64,000 nt of DNA, from the NCBI GenBank assembly GCA_021151835.1, contig JAGKWO010000017.1, forward strand, positions 1-64,000, in the 5' to 3' direction. Shown piece after piece: positions 43,444 to 51,838 of this stretch. Under the pieces are notes generated by a model that did no database searches, was not told the origin of the DNA, and saw only the letters and a program-made list of their open reading frames with translations. Numbering within the stretch: the stretch's first letter is position 1; each line of letters starts with the position of its first letter. The DNA comes from Gammaproteobacteria bacterium (GTDB taxonomy: Bacteria; Pseudomonadota; Gammaproteobacteria; Pseudomonadales; Cellvibrionaceae). A program made the translations under genes and the position numbers.

Positions 43444-45030
43444 ATGAGAAAAAATACAATCAACTTTATTTTTTCATTCACTGCACTGTTATTTAGTTTG
43501 AGTGCATGTAAATCTGTTAATACTGCCACAACCATCACCGGACTTGCTTACGAACAACAACCGTTGCCCCATGCACAGGTCACGTTGACCGATTCTTCCG
43601 GTAAACAACTCAAAACCGAGACCAATGCAGTGGGAATTTATAGTATTTCCACCACAGGATTCGCCCTGCCCTTGCTGGTTTCCGTTGTTGCACAAGGAAA
43701 AGCGGAAGACTGTGCAAATAATTCAAGTTTGCGTCCAATTTGTTTGGCGGCGTTCATTAACCAAATACCCGAAAGCAAAAATCCGGTGGCAAACATCAAC
43801 CCGCTCACAGACCGCATCGTTTCTGATATTGCAATTAGCAAAGGCTTTATTGGCCCTCAACAATGGGTGGATTCAAATACCATTGGCGTAGTGGATGCAA
43901 AAATAGTAAATGCGGCCCTCACCGCCATGCGCACGGGTTTTTCTGCCGCATTAACAACGGCGGGGATAACCAATGTTGCGGCGTTTGATCCCGCTACATT
44001 TTCCATGACGGATTCCAATCCGGTAACGGAAATTTTTTCACTCCTGCATCACAACAGAAATTATGACAACAACTCTGGCAGTACAGGTCATACAACGCTT
44101 ACTGACTTTGGTTTTCGTCCGATTGCCGGTTTAATGGCCACGGGCGAGTATGAGCCTTTTGACCTGCAACGCGCCCGCAGTGAGTTTTTGAACGTTAACA
44201 ATGCGAAAACCCGAATTTTTATTGTTGGTGACTCAACCTCTGCCGTATACGAGCAATTGCGTTACCCTCGTATGGGCTGGGGCCAGGCTTTAGCTGCGCA
44301 ATTCAAATCCGATAGTGGAGTTGAGGTTATTGTCGGTTCGCGTGCTGGCCGTAGTTCGCGGGATTTTTATAATGGCCGTTGGTTCACGCAAATGGATTAT
44401 TTAATCCAGGCTGGTGATTATGTGTTTATCAACCATGGCCACAATGATCAGAATTGCGATAACAGCAAAGCGTTACGTGGGCCTGCCGATGTTAAAAATT
44501 TATGCACTTATCCTAATAGTGCGACGGGAAAGCCACAATTCCCGGCAGGCCATCCTGAGTTATCTTTCCAGCATTCGCTGGAACGTTACATCAAAATCGT
44601 GCAAGAACGCGGCGCATATCCGGTGATATTTACCCCCACGGCAAGAATTAAAAATGCAACAGGTGAACAAACGACACCTGTCGTACACACACATTTAACC
44701 CGGCAAAACGCCAACAATGGTTATTTGTTTACTGGCGATTACAGCGAAACGATCAAGACCACGGCACAATTGCATCAATTGCCGTTGATTGATCTGGAAG
44801 CGGCCAGTATTAATTTCGCCAATAAAGTGGGCGAGCCTGGCTGGAGGAATTACTGGTTGGTGGTAGATCCGGCAATTAATCCGTTTTATGCCAATAACGC
44901 AGCCGGTAGCATCCAAATGCCAGATGGAACACATTTCCAGAAAAATGGTGCAGAGGCAATGGCGGAATTGGTTGCAAGGGAAATCAGGAAAAATCAGCAA
45001 TTGGCTGGATTACATAAATACCTGCATTAA
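43444..45030 (+). CDS. Lipoprotein with SGNH esterase domain, rhamnogalacturonan acetylesterase-like
   Basis: The 528-residue lipoprotein (lipobox LSACKS, Cys22) has a carboxypeptidase-regulatory-like beta domain (about 28-100) and a C-terminal SGNH hydrolase domain (about 255-525). The esterase block I (GDSTSAVYE, Ser264), the GWGQAL and AGRSSRDF motifs, block III (NHGHND) and the Asp-x-x-His block V (DGTHF, Asp494 and His497) are intact and resemble CE12 enzymes, which remove acetyl groups from pectin rhamnogalacturonan. The ATG at 43444 follows the coiled-coil gene's stop codon closely; coupling is likely. Confidence 0.82.
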   Translation: MRKNTINFIFSFTALLFSLSACKSVNTATTITGLAYEQQPLPHAQVTLTDSSGKQLKTETNAVGIYSISTTGFALPLLVSVVAQGKAEDCANNSSLRPICLAAFINQIPESKNPVANINPLTDRIVSDIAISKGFIGPQQWVDSNTIGVVDAKIVNAALTAMRTGFSAALTTAGITNVAAFDPATFSMTDSNPVTEIFSLLHHNRNYDNNSGSTGHTTLTDFGFRPIAGLMATGEYEPFDLQRARSEFLNVNNAKTRIFIVGDSTSAVYEQLRYPRMGWGQALAAQFKSDSGVEVIVGSRAGRSSRDFYNGRWFTQMDYLIQAGDYVFINHGHNDQNCDNSKALRGPADVKNLCTYPNSATGKPQFPAGHPELSFQHSLERYIKIVQERGAYPVIFTPTARIKNATGEQTTPVVHTHLTRQNANNGYLFTGDYSETIKTTAQLHQLPLIDLEAASINFANKVGEPGWRNYWLVVDPAINPFYANNAAGSIQMPDGTHFQKNGAEAMAELVAREIRKNQQLAGLHKYLH

Positions 45031-45042
45031 TACAGGTATTTA
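45015..45042 (+). terminator. Hairpin at the CE12-like stop codon
   Basis: AAATACCTG (45016-45024) and CAGGTATTT (45033-45041) pair around the stop codon region. A T-run is lacking, so it may be a processing or stability element rather than a terminator. Confidence 0.4.
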
Positions 45043-45089
45043 TACCGAAGCACCTGGTGGAGCTCCATTCATTTAACCCAAAAAAATAT

Positions 45090-45419
45090 TCAGCGGGTAT
45101 TGGTCAATAACGTATCGATCTTTTGCAGGTGCGCTATTAATAAAGAAGAATGCAGAGTTAATCCGGAAAAATATTGCTCTGCCATCGGCGCAATCCCGCA
45201 GTTGCCAGGCAAAGGCATTTGTTGATCCAGCATAAAATACAGGCGAGGCAGGAAAATAAATTGTAACCATTGCGGGAAAGTCATGGTATCTACCGCAAAT
45301 GGCTGCTCGCTCATCAACGCTTCGTCCGGAAGTATTTCGGATTGCCACAGGCGCAGCTCGCGCAATTCCTTTTCGATATCAATTAACGTTTCGGCGATGG
45401 TAATGTGAAGTTGGTTCAT
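45090..45419 (-). CDS. yqcC: YqcC family protein
   Basis: The 109-residue protein matches the YqcC (DUF446) family: an N-terminal helix with the ELRELRLWQSE block, PFAVDTMTFPQWLQFIFLPRL in the middle and CGIAPMAEQYF near residue 75. Function is unknown. It stands alone on the minus strand, convergent with the CE12-like gene. A different frame also open over the same bases looks like a shadow. Confidence 0.85.
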   Translation of the reverse strand: MNQLHITIAETLIDIEKELRELRLWQSEILPDEALMSEQPFAVDTMTFPQWLQFIFLPRLYFMLDQQMPLPGNCGIAPMAEQYFSGLTLHSSLLIAHLQKIDTLLTNTR

Positions 45420-45452
45420 GGATTCTGGTAATGGGTATGTATTGATGATGAT

Positions 45453-45525
45453 TGTTAGGCACGCTGCGCATGCGCCAACCTACACGGTGCTTCACAGGTT
45501 GGTGCACGCGCAGCGATGCCCAACA
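45453..45525. repeat. REP-like imperfect inverted repeat
   Basis: The left arm (45453-45481, TGTTAGGCACGCTGCGCATG start) and the right arm (45496-45525) are near-perfect reverse complements apart from a few substitutions and one extra base, separated by about 14 bases. The GTAGGTTGG...GCGCAGCG...CCCAACA form is typical of extragenic palindromic elements in gammaproteobacteria. It sits in the yqcC-dinG gap. Confidence 0.65.
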
Positions 45526-45551
45526 TGACATTCGACAAATACAAAATAAAC

Positions 45552-47690
45552 TTATTTATGCACAACCTGCGTAAACGGCGGCAATGAATTCAGAATCGCT
45601 TTGCCATAACGTTTGGTGATGATGCGGCGATCCAGCAAACTGATACGCCCGGTGTCCGTCTCCGTTCGTAGCAAACGCCCACAGGCTTGAATTAATTTCA
45701 ACGATGCATCCGGCACGGTGATCTCCATAAACGCATTACCGCCACGTGCCTCAACCCATTCAGACAACGCAGCTTCAATGGGATCATCCGGCACAGCAAA
45801 CGGCAATTTGGCGATGATTACATGGGTGCAGTATTTTCCGGGCAAATCCACACCTTCGGCAAAACTCGCCAAACCAAAGAGCACACTGCCCTCGCCTTCA
45901 TCGATTCGCTTTTTATGCTGGACCAGCATTTCCTGTTTGGAGTTGTCACCTTGCAACAAAATAATATCGCGCAAGCGGTGCGGCATTTCATCGAATACAT
46001 CGAGCATTTGTTTGCGCGAGGAAAAAAGCACGAGAGTGCCTTCCGCAGGATCAATTAAATTTGGTAAGTCATCGATAATTGCCAAGGTATGGGTATCGGC
46101 ATTGGTCGCTTCTACCGTTCGAGCCGGAATTTCCAGCGTTGCCTGCTGGAAATTAAATGGGCTCGGCACGACCTGATAATTGGAGTCAGAGGGTGTACCC
46201 GCGCGCATTTGGAAACGATAAAAATTTCCCAATGCCGTCAGCGTTGCCGAAGTGATAATTGCCCCGCACGCTTTTTCCCACAAACTGAACTCCAGTGTTT
46301 TTGCCGCAAGTATAGGGCTCGAACATACTTCCAGATCCATGTTGCCACCACTATCCACCGGCGTTAACCAGCGCGCTTTGGGCACACTGCTAATGGAATC
46401 CGGCGTAGCAAAACTGGCCCATAAATCGCGATTCGCTTCCGCCCGCGCTTGCCATGCACCAAGAATGGGATAGTGATTTTCCAGATCAACTTTCGGCACC
46501 GGGCAATGCATATCCTCCATCGCCTGGCTGACTTCATCGATCATTTTTTTCAGCAAATCACTCAGGCGATCAAAGCCTTTGTAAAGCTCCACGCAAGGTA
46601 CCAATAAATCTTGCGGCACCACGCCACCATCAAAACGGTAATGGGATTGGCGATCATCAAACGCGATGGATTGTGCGAGCGATTCAAACACCGGATACAA
46701 CTGATCGAGACGTTGTTTGCAATCAATTAATGCCGCCGGTAATTGTTCACCAAAACGATCAACATTCCCGGCGCCGCTAATAACCCCCAGCATTGCACCA
46801 AGCGCCTTATTACATTGGTCCAGCCATTTGCTGGTGGAAAGCATACGACTGTGATGCGCGAAATGATTCAACGCTTTTTGCGGCAGATGATGGCCTTCGT
46901 CGAAAACATAAATCGTATCCTCCGGTGCGGGCAAAATTGCACCACCGCCTAATGCCAGATCGGCGAGCACCAGGTCGTGATTGGTGACGATACAATCCAC
47001 CGAATGCATGGAATCGCGCGCTTTAAAAAAACTGCACGCCGTCACATTGGAACAGCGGCGGCCAGTGCATTGGCGATGATCGGTGGTGATGATTTGCCAC
47101 TCATTTTGTTCCAGTGCTTGCGGCCAGGTATCGCGCTCGCCATTCCACTTATTGGATGCAAGCGAATCCATCATCGATTGGTAAAGTGTAAAACTTTGCG
47201 CAGAAACGCCGGGATATTCATCCTCGTAAAGCGCGCGTGTTGGATTTAAACCGCTTTGGTATTCCGCGATGATGTTATCCAGCTTGCTTAAACACAAGTA
47301 ACGGCCACGGCCTTTGGCGAGGGTAAACGTAAAAGACAAACCACTGTTGCGATGCAATTCGGGCAAATCTTTGTTGACGATTTGTTCTTGCAGCGCAACT
47401 GTCGCGGTTGATACCACAAGTTTTTTACCCAGCGCTTTGGCCATTACAATGGCGGGCAATAAATACGCGATAGTTTTACCGGTACCGGTACCGGCTTCCA
47501 CTACACAAATATGGTTGCCGGCGTTTTCAGCGGGGATGCGATGATTTTCATCATCCAGTGAAATTTTGCCGAGCGTTTTGGCAATCTCGGCAATCATCAA
47601 TTTTTGGCCGTAACGGGACTTCAGGCCCTTGTTTTCCAGAAACTGGCTGTAGGCGGTTTGAATTTGCTTTTTCAGCGCATCCGTTAGCAT
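45552..47690 (-). CDS. dinG: ATP-dependent DNA helicase DinG
   Basis: The 712-residue protein is an XPD/DinG-like superfamily 2 helicase. Walker A reads EAGTGTGKT near residue 68; an Fe-S cluster region has Cys residues in CTGRRCSNVTAC and a fourth at HSVDC near residue 235; the DEAH box is FDEGHHLP near residue 267; C-terminal motifs LFSSRKQML and QACGRLLRTETDTG follow. DinG unwinds R-loops and replication barriers. The start overlaps the upstream acyltransferase gene by seven bases, so they are coupled; no LexA site was seen nearby. Confidence 0.94.
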   Translation of the reverse strand: MLTDALKKQIQTAYSQFLENKGLKSRYGQKLMIAEIAKTLGKISLDDENHRIPAENAGNHICVVEAGTGTGKTIAYLLPAIVMAKALGKKLVVSTATVALQEQIVNKDLPELHRNSGLSFTFTLAKGRGRYLCLSKLDNIIAEYQSGLNPTRALYEDEYPGVSAQSFTLYQSMMDSLASNKWNGERDTWPQALEQNEWQIITTDHRQCTGRRCSNVTACSFFKARDSMHSVDCIVTNHDLVLADLALGGGAILPAPEDTIYVFDEGHHLPQKALNHFAHHSRMLSTSKWLDQCNKALGAMLGVISGAGNVDRFGEQLPAALIDCKQRLDQLYPVFESLAQSIAFDDRQSHYRFDGGVVPQDLLVPCVELYKGFDRLSDLLKKMIDEVSQAMEDMHCPVPKVDLENHYPILGAWQARAEANRDLWASFATPDSISSVPKARWLTPVDSGGNMDLEVCSSPILAAKTLEFSLWEKACGAIITSATLTALGNFYRFQMRAGTPSDSNYQVVPSPFNFQQATLEIPARTVEATNADTHTLAIIDDLPNLIDPAEGTLVLFSSRKQMLDVFDEMPHRLRDIILLQGDNSKQEMLVQHKKRIDEGEGSVLFGLASFAEGVDLPGKYCTHVIIAKLPFAVPDDPIEAALSEWVEARGGNAFMEITVPDASLKLIQACGRLLRTETDTGRISLLDRRIITKRYGKAILNSLPPFTQVVHK

Positions 47691-48835
47691 TCGGCCAATT
47701 TACTCACAACAGGGTTTGCATAAATGCCCAACGCGATTTCGCGTTGTTCAGCAGGAATAGCATTGATACGCGCTTCAAATTCGGCGCGCTCCGCCGCGAG
47801 GGGGGCAGGATCATAAGCAATATTTTTTGCGCTGTAATTTACCTTCGGCACAGAACCATACAGCATTTCATACGCGAAACAATTAGTTGCATGCAATACG
47901 TAGTTGCCGAGAATTTGATGATCCAGTGCGGCAACCAATTCATCCGTATCCTGGTAATCCCCATCCAGCACATCGCCAAATGCCAGATGGATATTGCCTT
48001 TATTGCCAGCAATGCCCAGAGCGATACTGCGCACGTCCTCATGCTCTTCTTTTTGGTAGCTACCCTCAGTGCGATGCAAATAAAGTTCGCGCGCTTTGGC
48101 GGCATCACAAGGATCAAGTTCGTAAGAAATGGAAACAGGCACTATGCGTAATTTTTTAGCATAGCCGGCAAGCGTTTCATCTTTTGGTTTGTTGAGCATC
48201 AGCATACCCAACACCGCGGAATTGGTTTTATCTTTGCCATCTTTGGCGCGGCCTTCGCGTTGTGCGATCCAGATATTGGCATTTTCGTTAACGATTGAGT
48301 GATAGATATAGGCACTCAAATGTTTTGCCGCTTTTAATTTTTCACGCGGTGCCTTGGCGGAGCGATTGACAATAAAACTTTTATTCAAACGCATCAGGTC
48401 TGACGCAAACGGTTTGGTCAATAAATTATCGCCAATGGCGATACGCAAGGTATTGCAATCATTGTGGTACAGCACCCAGTTAACAAACGCCGGGTCCATT
48501 GCGATATCGCGATGGTTGCTGATAAATAAGTAAGCGCTGTGTTTATCCAGCTTTTCCAGACCTGACACCGTGAGATCCTTGACGCGGGTTTGCATCATTG
48601 CCGACATGTATCGCTCAACCACTGACTGGAAGCCCTGTACGTTTTGGATGCTCGCCAGTTGCCGCGTCAATCTGTTACGCACCAGCGGTTTTAATAACCA
48701 ACCCAGCCAGCCGTGCAATGAGGGAAACCTCAGGCGTGTGACCGCGTCGGTAAACTCCTGGTCTGCCAGCAAGCGGTCAAGGGTCGGGCGAACTTCGTCA
48801 TCACGGTAAGGACGGATATCATCAAAGTCAGTCAT
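47684..48835 (-). CDS. 1-acyl-sn-glycerol-3-phosphate acyltransferase-family protein
   Basis: The 383-residue protein has the PlsC/GPAT-type acyltransferase motif NHRDIAMDP near residue 108 and downstream blocks FIVNRSAKAPREKLKAAKHLS and IWIAQREGRAKDG, matching the phosphate-binding and acyl-CoA site of this family. No membrane helix is obvious. The exact substrate is unknown. The ATG at 48835 gives MTDFDDIRPY; an ATG ten codons upstream is also possible. It overlaps dinG downstream and diverges from the ychJ-like gene. Confidence 0.82.
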   Translation of the reverse strand: MTDFDDIRPYRDDEVRPTLDRLLADQEFTDAVTRLRFPSLHGWLGWLLKPLVRNRLTRQLASIQNVQGFQSVVERYMSAMMQTRVKDLTVSGLEKLDKHSAYLFISNHRDIAMDPAFVNWVLYHNDCNTLRIAIGDNLLTKPFASDLMRLNKSFIVNRSAKAPREKLKAAKHLSAYIYHSIVNENANIWIAQREGRAKDGKDKTNSAVLGMLMLNKPKDETLAGYAKKLRIVPVSISYELDPCDAAKARELYLHRTEGSYQKEEHEDVRSIALGIAGNKGNIHLAFGDVLDGDYQDTDELVAALDHQILGNYVLHATNCFAYEMLYGSVPKVNYSAKNIAYDPAPLAAERAEFEARINAIPAEQREIALGIYANPVVSKLAEC

Positions 48836-48956
48836 AGTGGAAATCTTTACTCGAAGGTCATACATCTATGCAGGAAAGCTGGTGCCGGGCGCCGGAGTCG
48901 GCGAGAATTGGCCCCTGCCAAAAACAGGCGCACAAAATACCGAAAAGGGCCGCAAA

Positions 48957-49376
48957 ATGCCATCGAAAACACCTGCTGTTAATCCCCTGTCGCCCTGCCC
49001 TTGTGGCAGCCAAAAATCACTGGCCAGTTGTTGCCAGCCTTACATCCAGGGGCAATCCTGGCCGGACACCGCCGAGCAACTGATGCGTTCGCGCTATTCC
49101 GCCCATGTGTTGCTGGCGATTGATTACCTGTGGGAGACCTGGAGTCCGGAACAGCGTTTGCGCTCAAGCAAGGCTGAGATTCAAGAATGGGCACAAAGTT
49201 GCGACTGGCTGGGCTTACAAATTCTGGCTACCCACAAGGGCCAAAGCAGCGATCAGGAAGGAACCGTGGAGTTTGTCGCGCTCTTCCGCCAGAACGGCAA
49301 AGCACACCAACACCATGAACTATCGCTGTTCCGCAAAAGCCTGGGCAAATGGTTGTATGTGGATCACCGCGATTAA
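48957..49376 (+). CDS. ychJ: YchJ family protein with SEC-C zinc motif
   Basis: The 139-residue protein has the zinc-binding SEC-C motif CPCGSQKSLASCC near residues 14-26, followed by the YchJ/UPF0225 NTF2-like domain (TAEQLMRSRYSAHVLLAIDYLWETW...FVALFRQNGKAHQHHELSLF). Function is unknown, though SEC-C motifs bind ribosome or SecB-like partners. The ATG at 48957 has AAGGG eight bases upstream; the frame extends further upstream into the acyltransferase promoter region, which I do not take as coding. Confidence 0.86.
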   Translation: MPSKTPAVNPLSPCPCGSQKSLASCCQPYIQGQSWPDTAEQLMRSRYSAHVLLAIDYLWETWSPEQRLRSSKAEIQEWAQSCDWLGLQILATHKGQSSDQEGTVEFVALFRQNGKAHQHHELSLFRKSLGKWLYVDHRD

Positions 49377-49586
49377 CTCTGCAATCTGACTGTGAACCAG
49401 ACAGCGCAACGTATAAATATCCTGCAACCTGCCTGCAATCTATTCGACGCCATCACCCGGGCAACGTAAAATGGCGTTTAATTGCATGCCACCACCGAAA
49501 TTGGCCTGCATCCAGAATAAAACTAACTACACTCAGGTGACGTTTTTGGTCCTTTGTAATCCCTTGTTTATGTTTCACCCGGCCCT

Positions 49587-50870
49587 ATGAAAATCCTTCT
49601 GGTTGAAGACAGTGCGACCCTTCGCTATGCCATGCGCAACTATATTATTGATGCTGGCCATGAACCCTTGATTGCCCGCAGTGGAGAAGAAGCGCTGCAA
49701 TTGCTGGAAAATACGCCGGTAGACATGATCATCATGGATGTTGAAATGCCGGGCCTGAACGGCTTTGAAACTACCCGTTTGATTCGCGAATGGCTTGCCG
49801 GCCACTGGATTCCCATCATTTTTGTTACCGGACTGAACGAGGACGAAAATTACCGCGAAGGTATTGAAGCAGGCGGTGACGACTATTTGATCAAACCGGT
49901 CAGTTTCATGATCATCAAGGCCAAAATCCGCGCAATGGAACGCATCGCTGAAATGCGCGATCAATTGAGCCGCCTGAATTCCGAACTGGAAGCGCTTAGC
50001 CAGCTCGATAGCCTTACCCACATCTACAACCGCCGCACATTTAATGAACTGGCGCAGCAGCAATGGGCGCTGGCGAAACGCCACCAACAGCCGATCAGTG
50101 CGCTGATGATCGATGTGGATCACTTTAAATTATTTAACGACCACTACGGTCATCCGGCGGGCGATGCCTGTTTGAAAAAAGTTACCCAGGCAATTAAAAG
50201 TTGCTTGCATCGCACTACCGATATCCTGGGGCGCTACGGCGGCGAGGAATTCGTGGTGCTACTACCGGAAACCGATGCCAAGGGGGCGATGTGTGTGGCG
50301 CAATCCATTGGCGAAGCAATCAGCGCACTCCAATTGCGCCACGATGTTTCACCCACTGCCTCTTTCGTGACTGCCAGCCTCGGCGGCGCCACCTGCTTGC
50401 GCACCACAGGGCATGATCTGGAGGAATTGATTAAAAATGCAGATCGCGCGTTATACAAAGCCAAGCGCGCGGGACGCAATCGCAGTTGGGTCGATGAAGT
50501 AGCAACACATAAAACCTTGCTGCTGGCAGATAGCAATCCGGAGTTAATCCGTCATTTCACTATGCATTTGCAAGCACATTTCAACTTATTAACCGCCGAA
50601 ACCCAAACGGAATGCCTGGAACTGGCAGTGGATTTACATCCGGATTTAATTTTGCTCGGCGCCAATATTGCCAACACACAGTCCGGTGCAGATTTGTGCA
50701 AAATTCTTGCGCGGACCCCCAAGACGGCCGGCATCAATCTGGCGCTGGTCAGTGAAACGCTGGATGAAAAAACCAGCGAGCTGGGCCATGCATTGGGCAT
50801 CAAACATCATTTCGATAAATCCCTCAACGGCCCCGCGCTATTAAATAAAATTGTCGGGTTTATCCACTAA
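49587..50870 (+). CDS. REC-GGDEF-REC diguanylate cyclase
   Basis: The 427-residue protein starts with a receiver domain (about 1-120: acidic pair ED at 7-8, phosphoacceptor Asp51 in MDVEMPG, TGL and Lys in LIKPVS), then a GGDEF domain (about 140-305) with catalytic GGEEF near residue 218 and an intact RxxD inhibitory site (RTTD) upstream. This should make cyclic di-GMP. The last 120 residues look like a second receiver (TLLLADSNPE) whose phosphoacceptor Asp is replaced (LILLGANI), so it is probably not phosphorylated. Confidence 0.87.
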   Translation: MKILLVEDSATLRYAMRNYIIDAGHEPLIARSGEEALQLLENTPVDMIIMDVEMPGLNGFETTRLIREWLAGHWIPIIFVTGLNEDENYREGIEAGGDDYLIKPVSFMIIKAKIRAMERIAEMRDQLSRLNSELEALSQLDSLTHIYNRRTFNELAQQQWALAKRHQQPISALMIDVDHFKLFNDHYGHPAGDACLKKVTQAIKSCLHRTTDILGRYGGEEFVVLLPETDAKGAMCVAQSIGEAISALQLRHDVSPTASFVTASLGGATCLRTTGHDLEELIKNADRALYKAKRAGRNRSWVDEVATHKTLLLADSNPELIRHFTMHLQAHFNLLTAETQTECLELAVDLHPDLILLGANIANTQSGADLCKILARTPKTAGINLALVSETLDEKTSELGHALGIKHHFDKSLNGPALLNKIVGFIH

Positions 50871-50998
50871 ACCGTTATCGCCGCGCCAATTCTGTTTTAT
50901 TCCCTCGCATTATTACCACTGGTTTTTCCGATAGACCCTGAGCGCCATCAGGCCCGTGCATTTATAACCAAATGGTTTTAGTGGCGGGCAAGTTCAGC

Positions 50999-51029
50999 TT
51001 GACTATACAGCAGCCCCAAAGGATATACT
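50999..51029 (+). promoter_or_regulatory. imuA: Promoter for imuA-imuB-dnaE2
   Basis: TTGACT (50999-51004) is a good -35. Two -10 choices exist: GATATA at 51022 with 17-base spacing, or TATACT at 51024 with 19-base spacing. Both run into the LexA box, which fits LexA blocking this promoter. Confidence 0.55.
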
Positions 51030-51045
51030 GTATTTAAATACAGTA
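51026..51045 (+). promoter_or_regulatory. imuA: LexA (SOS) box
   Basis: The palindrome TACTGTATTTAAATACAGTA has the CTGT-N8-ACAG core of the gammaproteobacterial LexA site and is 22 bases before imuA. Flanking bases extend the palindrome to 51022-51049. It overlaps the -10 region. Confidence 0.93.
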
Positions 51046-51067
51046 TATCACCTGCTCTTCTTTTGCC

Positions 51068-51838
51068 ATGAATCAACAATTACCACCCGACCTCGAACAA
51101 CTATTGCAACGCGGAGATATCTGGCGCGGCACCAAGGCATTTGTGTATGACAATGATGGTGAAGATACCGGCCATTCCGTACTCAATAATTCCTTCGTAC
51201 ACAATGGTTGGCCACGCGCTTGTTTGATTGAAATAAACCTGCAGGAAATGGGACATGGTGAATGGTTATTGCTGGCGCCGGCCTTGCGCAATTCAACTCA
51301 AGGATTGCAGATATTAATTAATCCACCCGCACTACCCTTTGCCCAGGGTTTATTACAAACGGGGCTGGATCTTGATCGAATACTGATTATTAATGCACCT
51401 GCCAAAAATGATTTTCTGGCAGCATTTGTAGAAATTACCCGTGCGCAAGCCTGCAGCCATTTATTGGCCTGGCAACCGCAACAGGTTTTGAATTACACCG
51501 AAATTCGCAAATGTGTGCTGGCCAGTAATGACGGTTCAGGTATTTATTGGTTGCTGCGCAATTCACGCACAATGTCACAATCTTCACCCGCACACTTGCG
51601 ATTGCGCGCACGGATTCATACAAAAAACCTTGAAGTAATCATCACCAAACAAAAAGGTGGCGATCAATCATTACTCAATAGACCACTGGAATTACCATTG
51701 CCGCGCGAATGGATGGGCTATCAACCTCACGCCAACCTTGGTACTGATGCGGATATTTATCCACACATCAACCCGACCAAACCGGCTACCACAACGGGGA
51801 AAAATACTAGCAACATATCCCGCTTGCGGAGCCGTTGA
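51068..51838 (+). CDS. imuA: ImuA, SOS mutagenesis protein
   Basis: The 256-residue protein resembles ImuA, the RecA/SulA-like partner of ImuB and DnaE2: LIEINLQEMGHGEWLLLAPAL in the N-terminal half and RILIINAPAKNDFLAAFVEITRAQACSHLLAWQPQQVLNYTEIRK in the centre. No intact Walker A motif is visible. It is first in the cassette, under a LexA box, and its stop overlaps the imuB start by one base. Its expected role is in DNA-damage-induced mutagenesis. Confidence 0.88.
   Translation: MNQQLPPDLEQLLQRGDIWRGTKAFVYDNDGEDTGHSVLNNSFVHNGWPRACLIEINLQEMGHGEWLLLAPALRNSTQGLQILINPPALPFAQGLLQTGLDLDRILIINAPAKNDFLAAFVEITRAQACSHLLAWQPQQVLNYTEIRKCVLASNDGSGIYWLLRNSRTMSQSSPAHLRLRARIHTKNLEVIITKQKGGDQSLLNRPLELPLPREWMGYQPHANLGTDADIYPHINPTKPATTTGKNTSNISRLRSR

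Noticed and set aside
45073..45348. Minus-strand frame overlapping yqcC
   Set aside because: yqcC in the other frame has full family resemblance; this frame does not.
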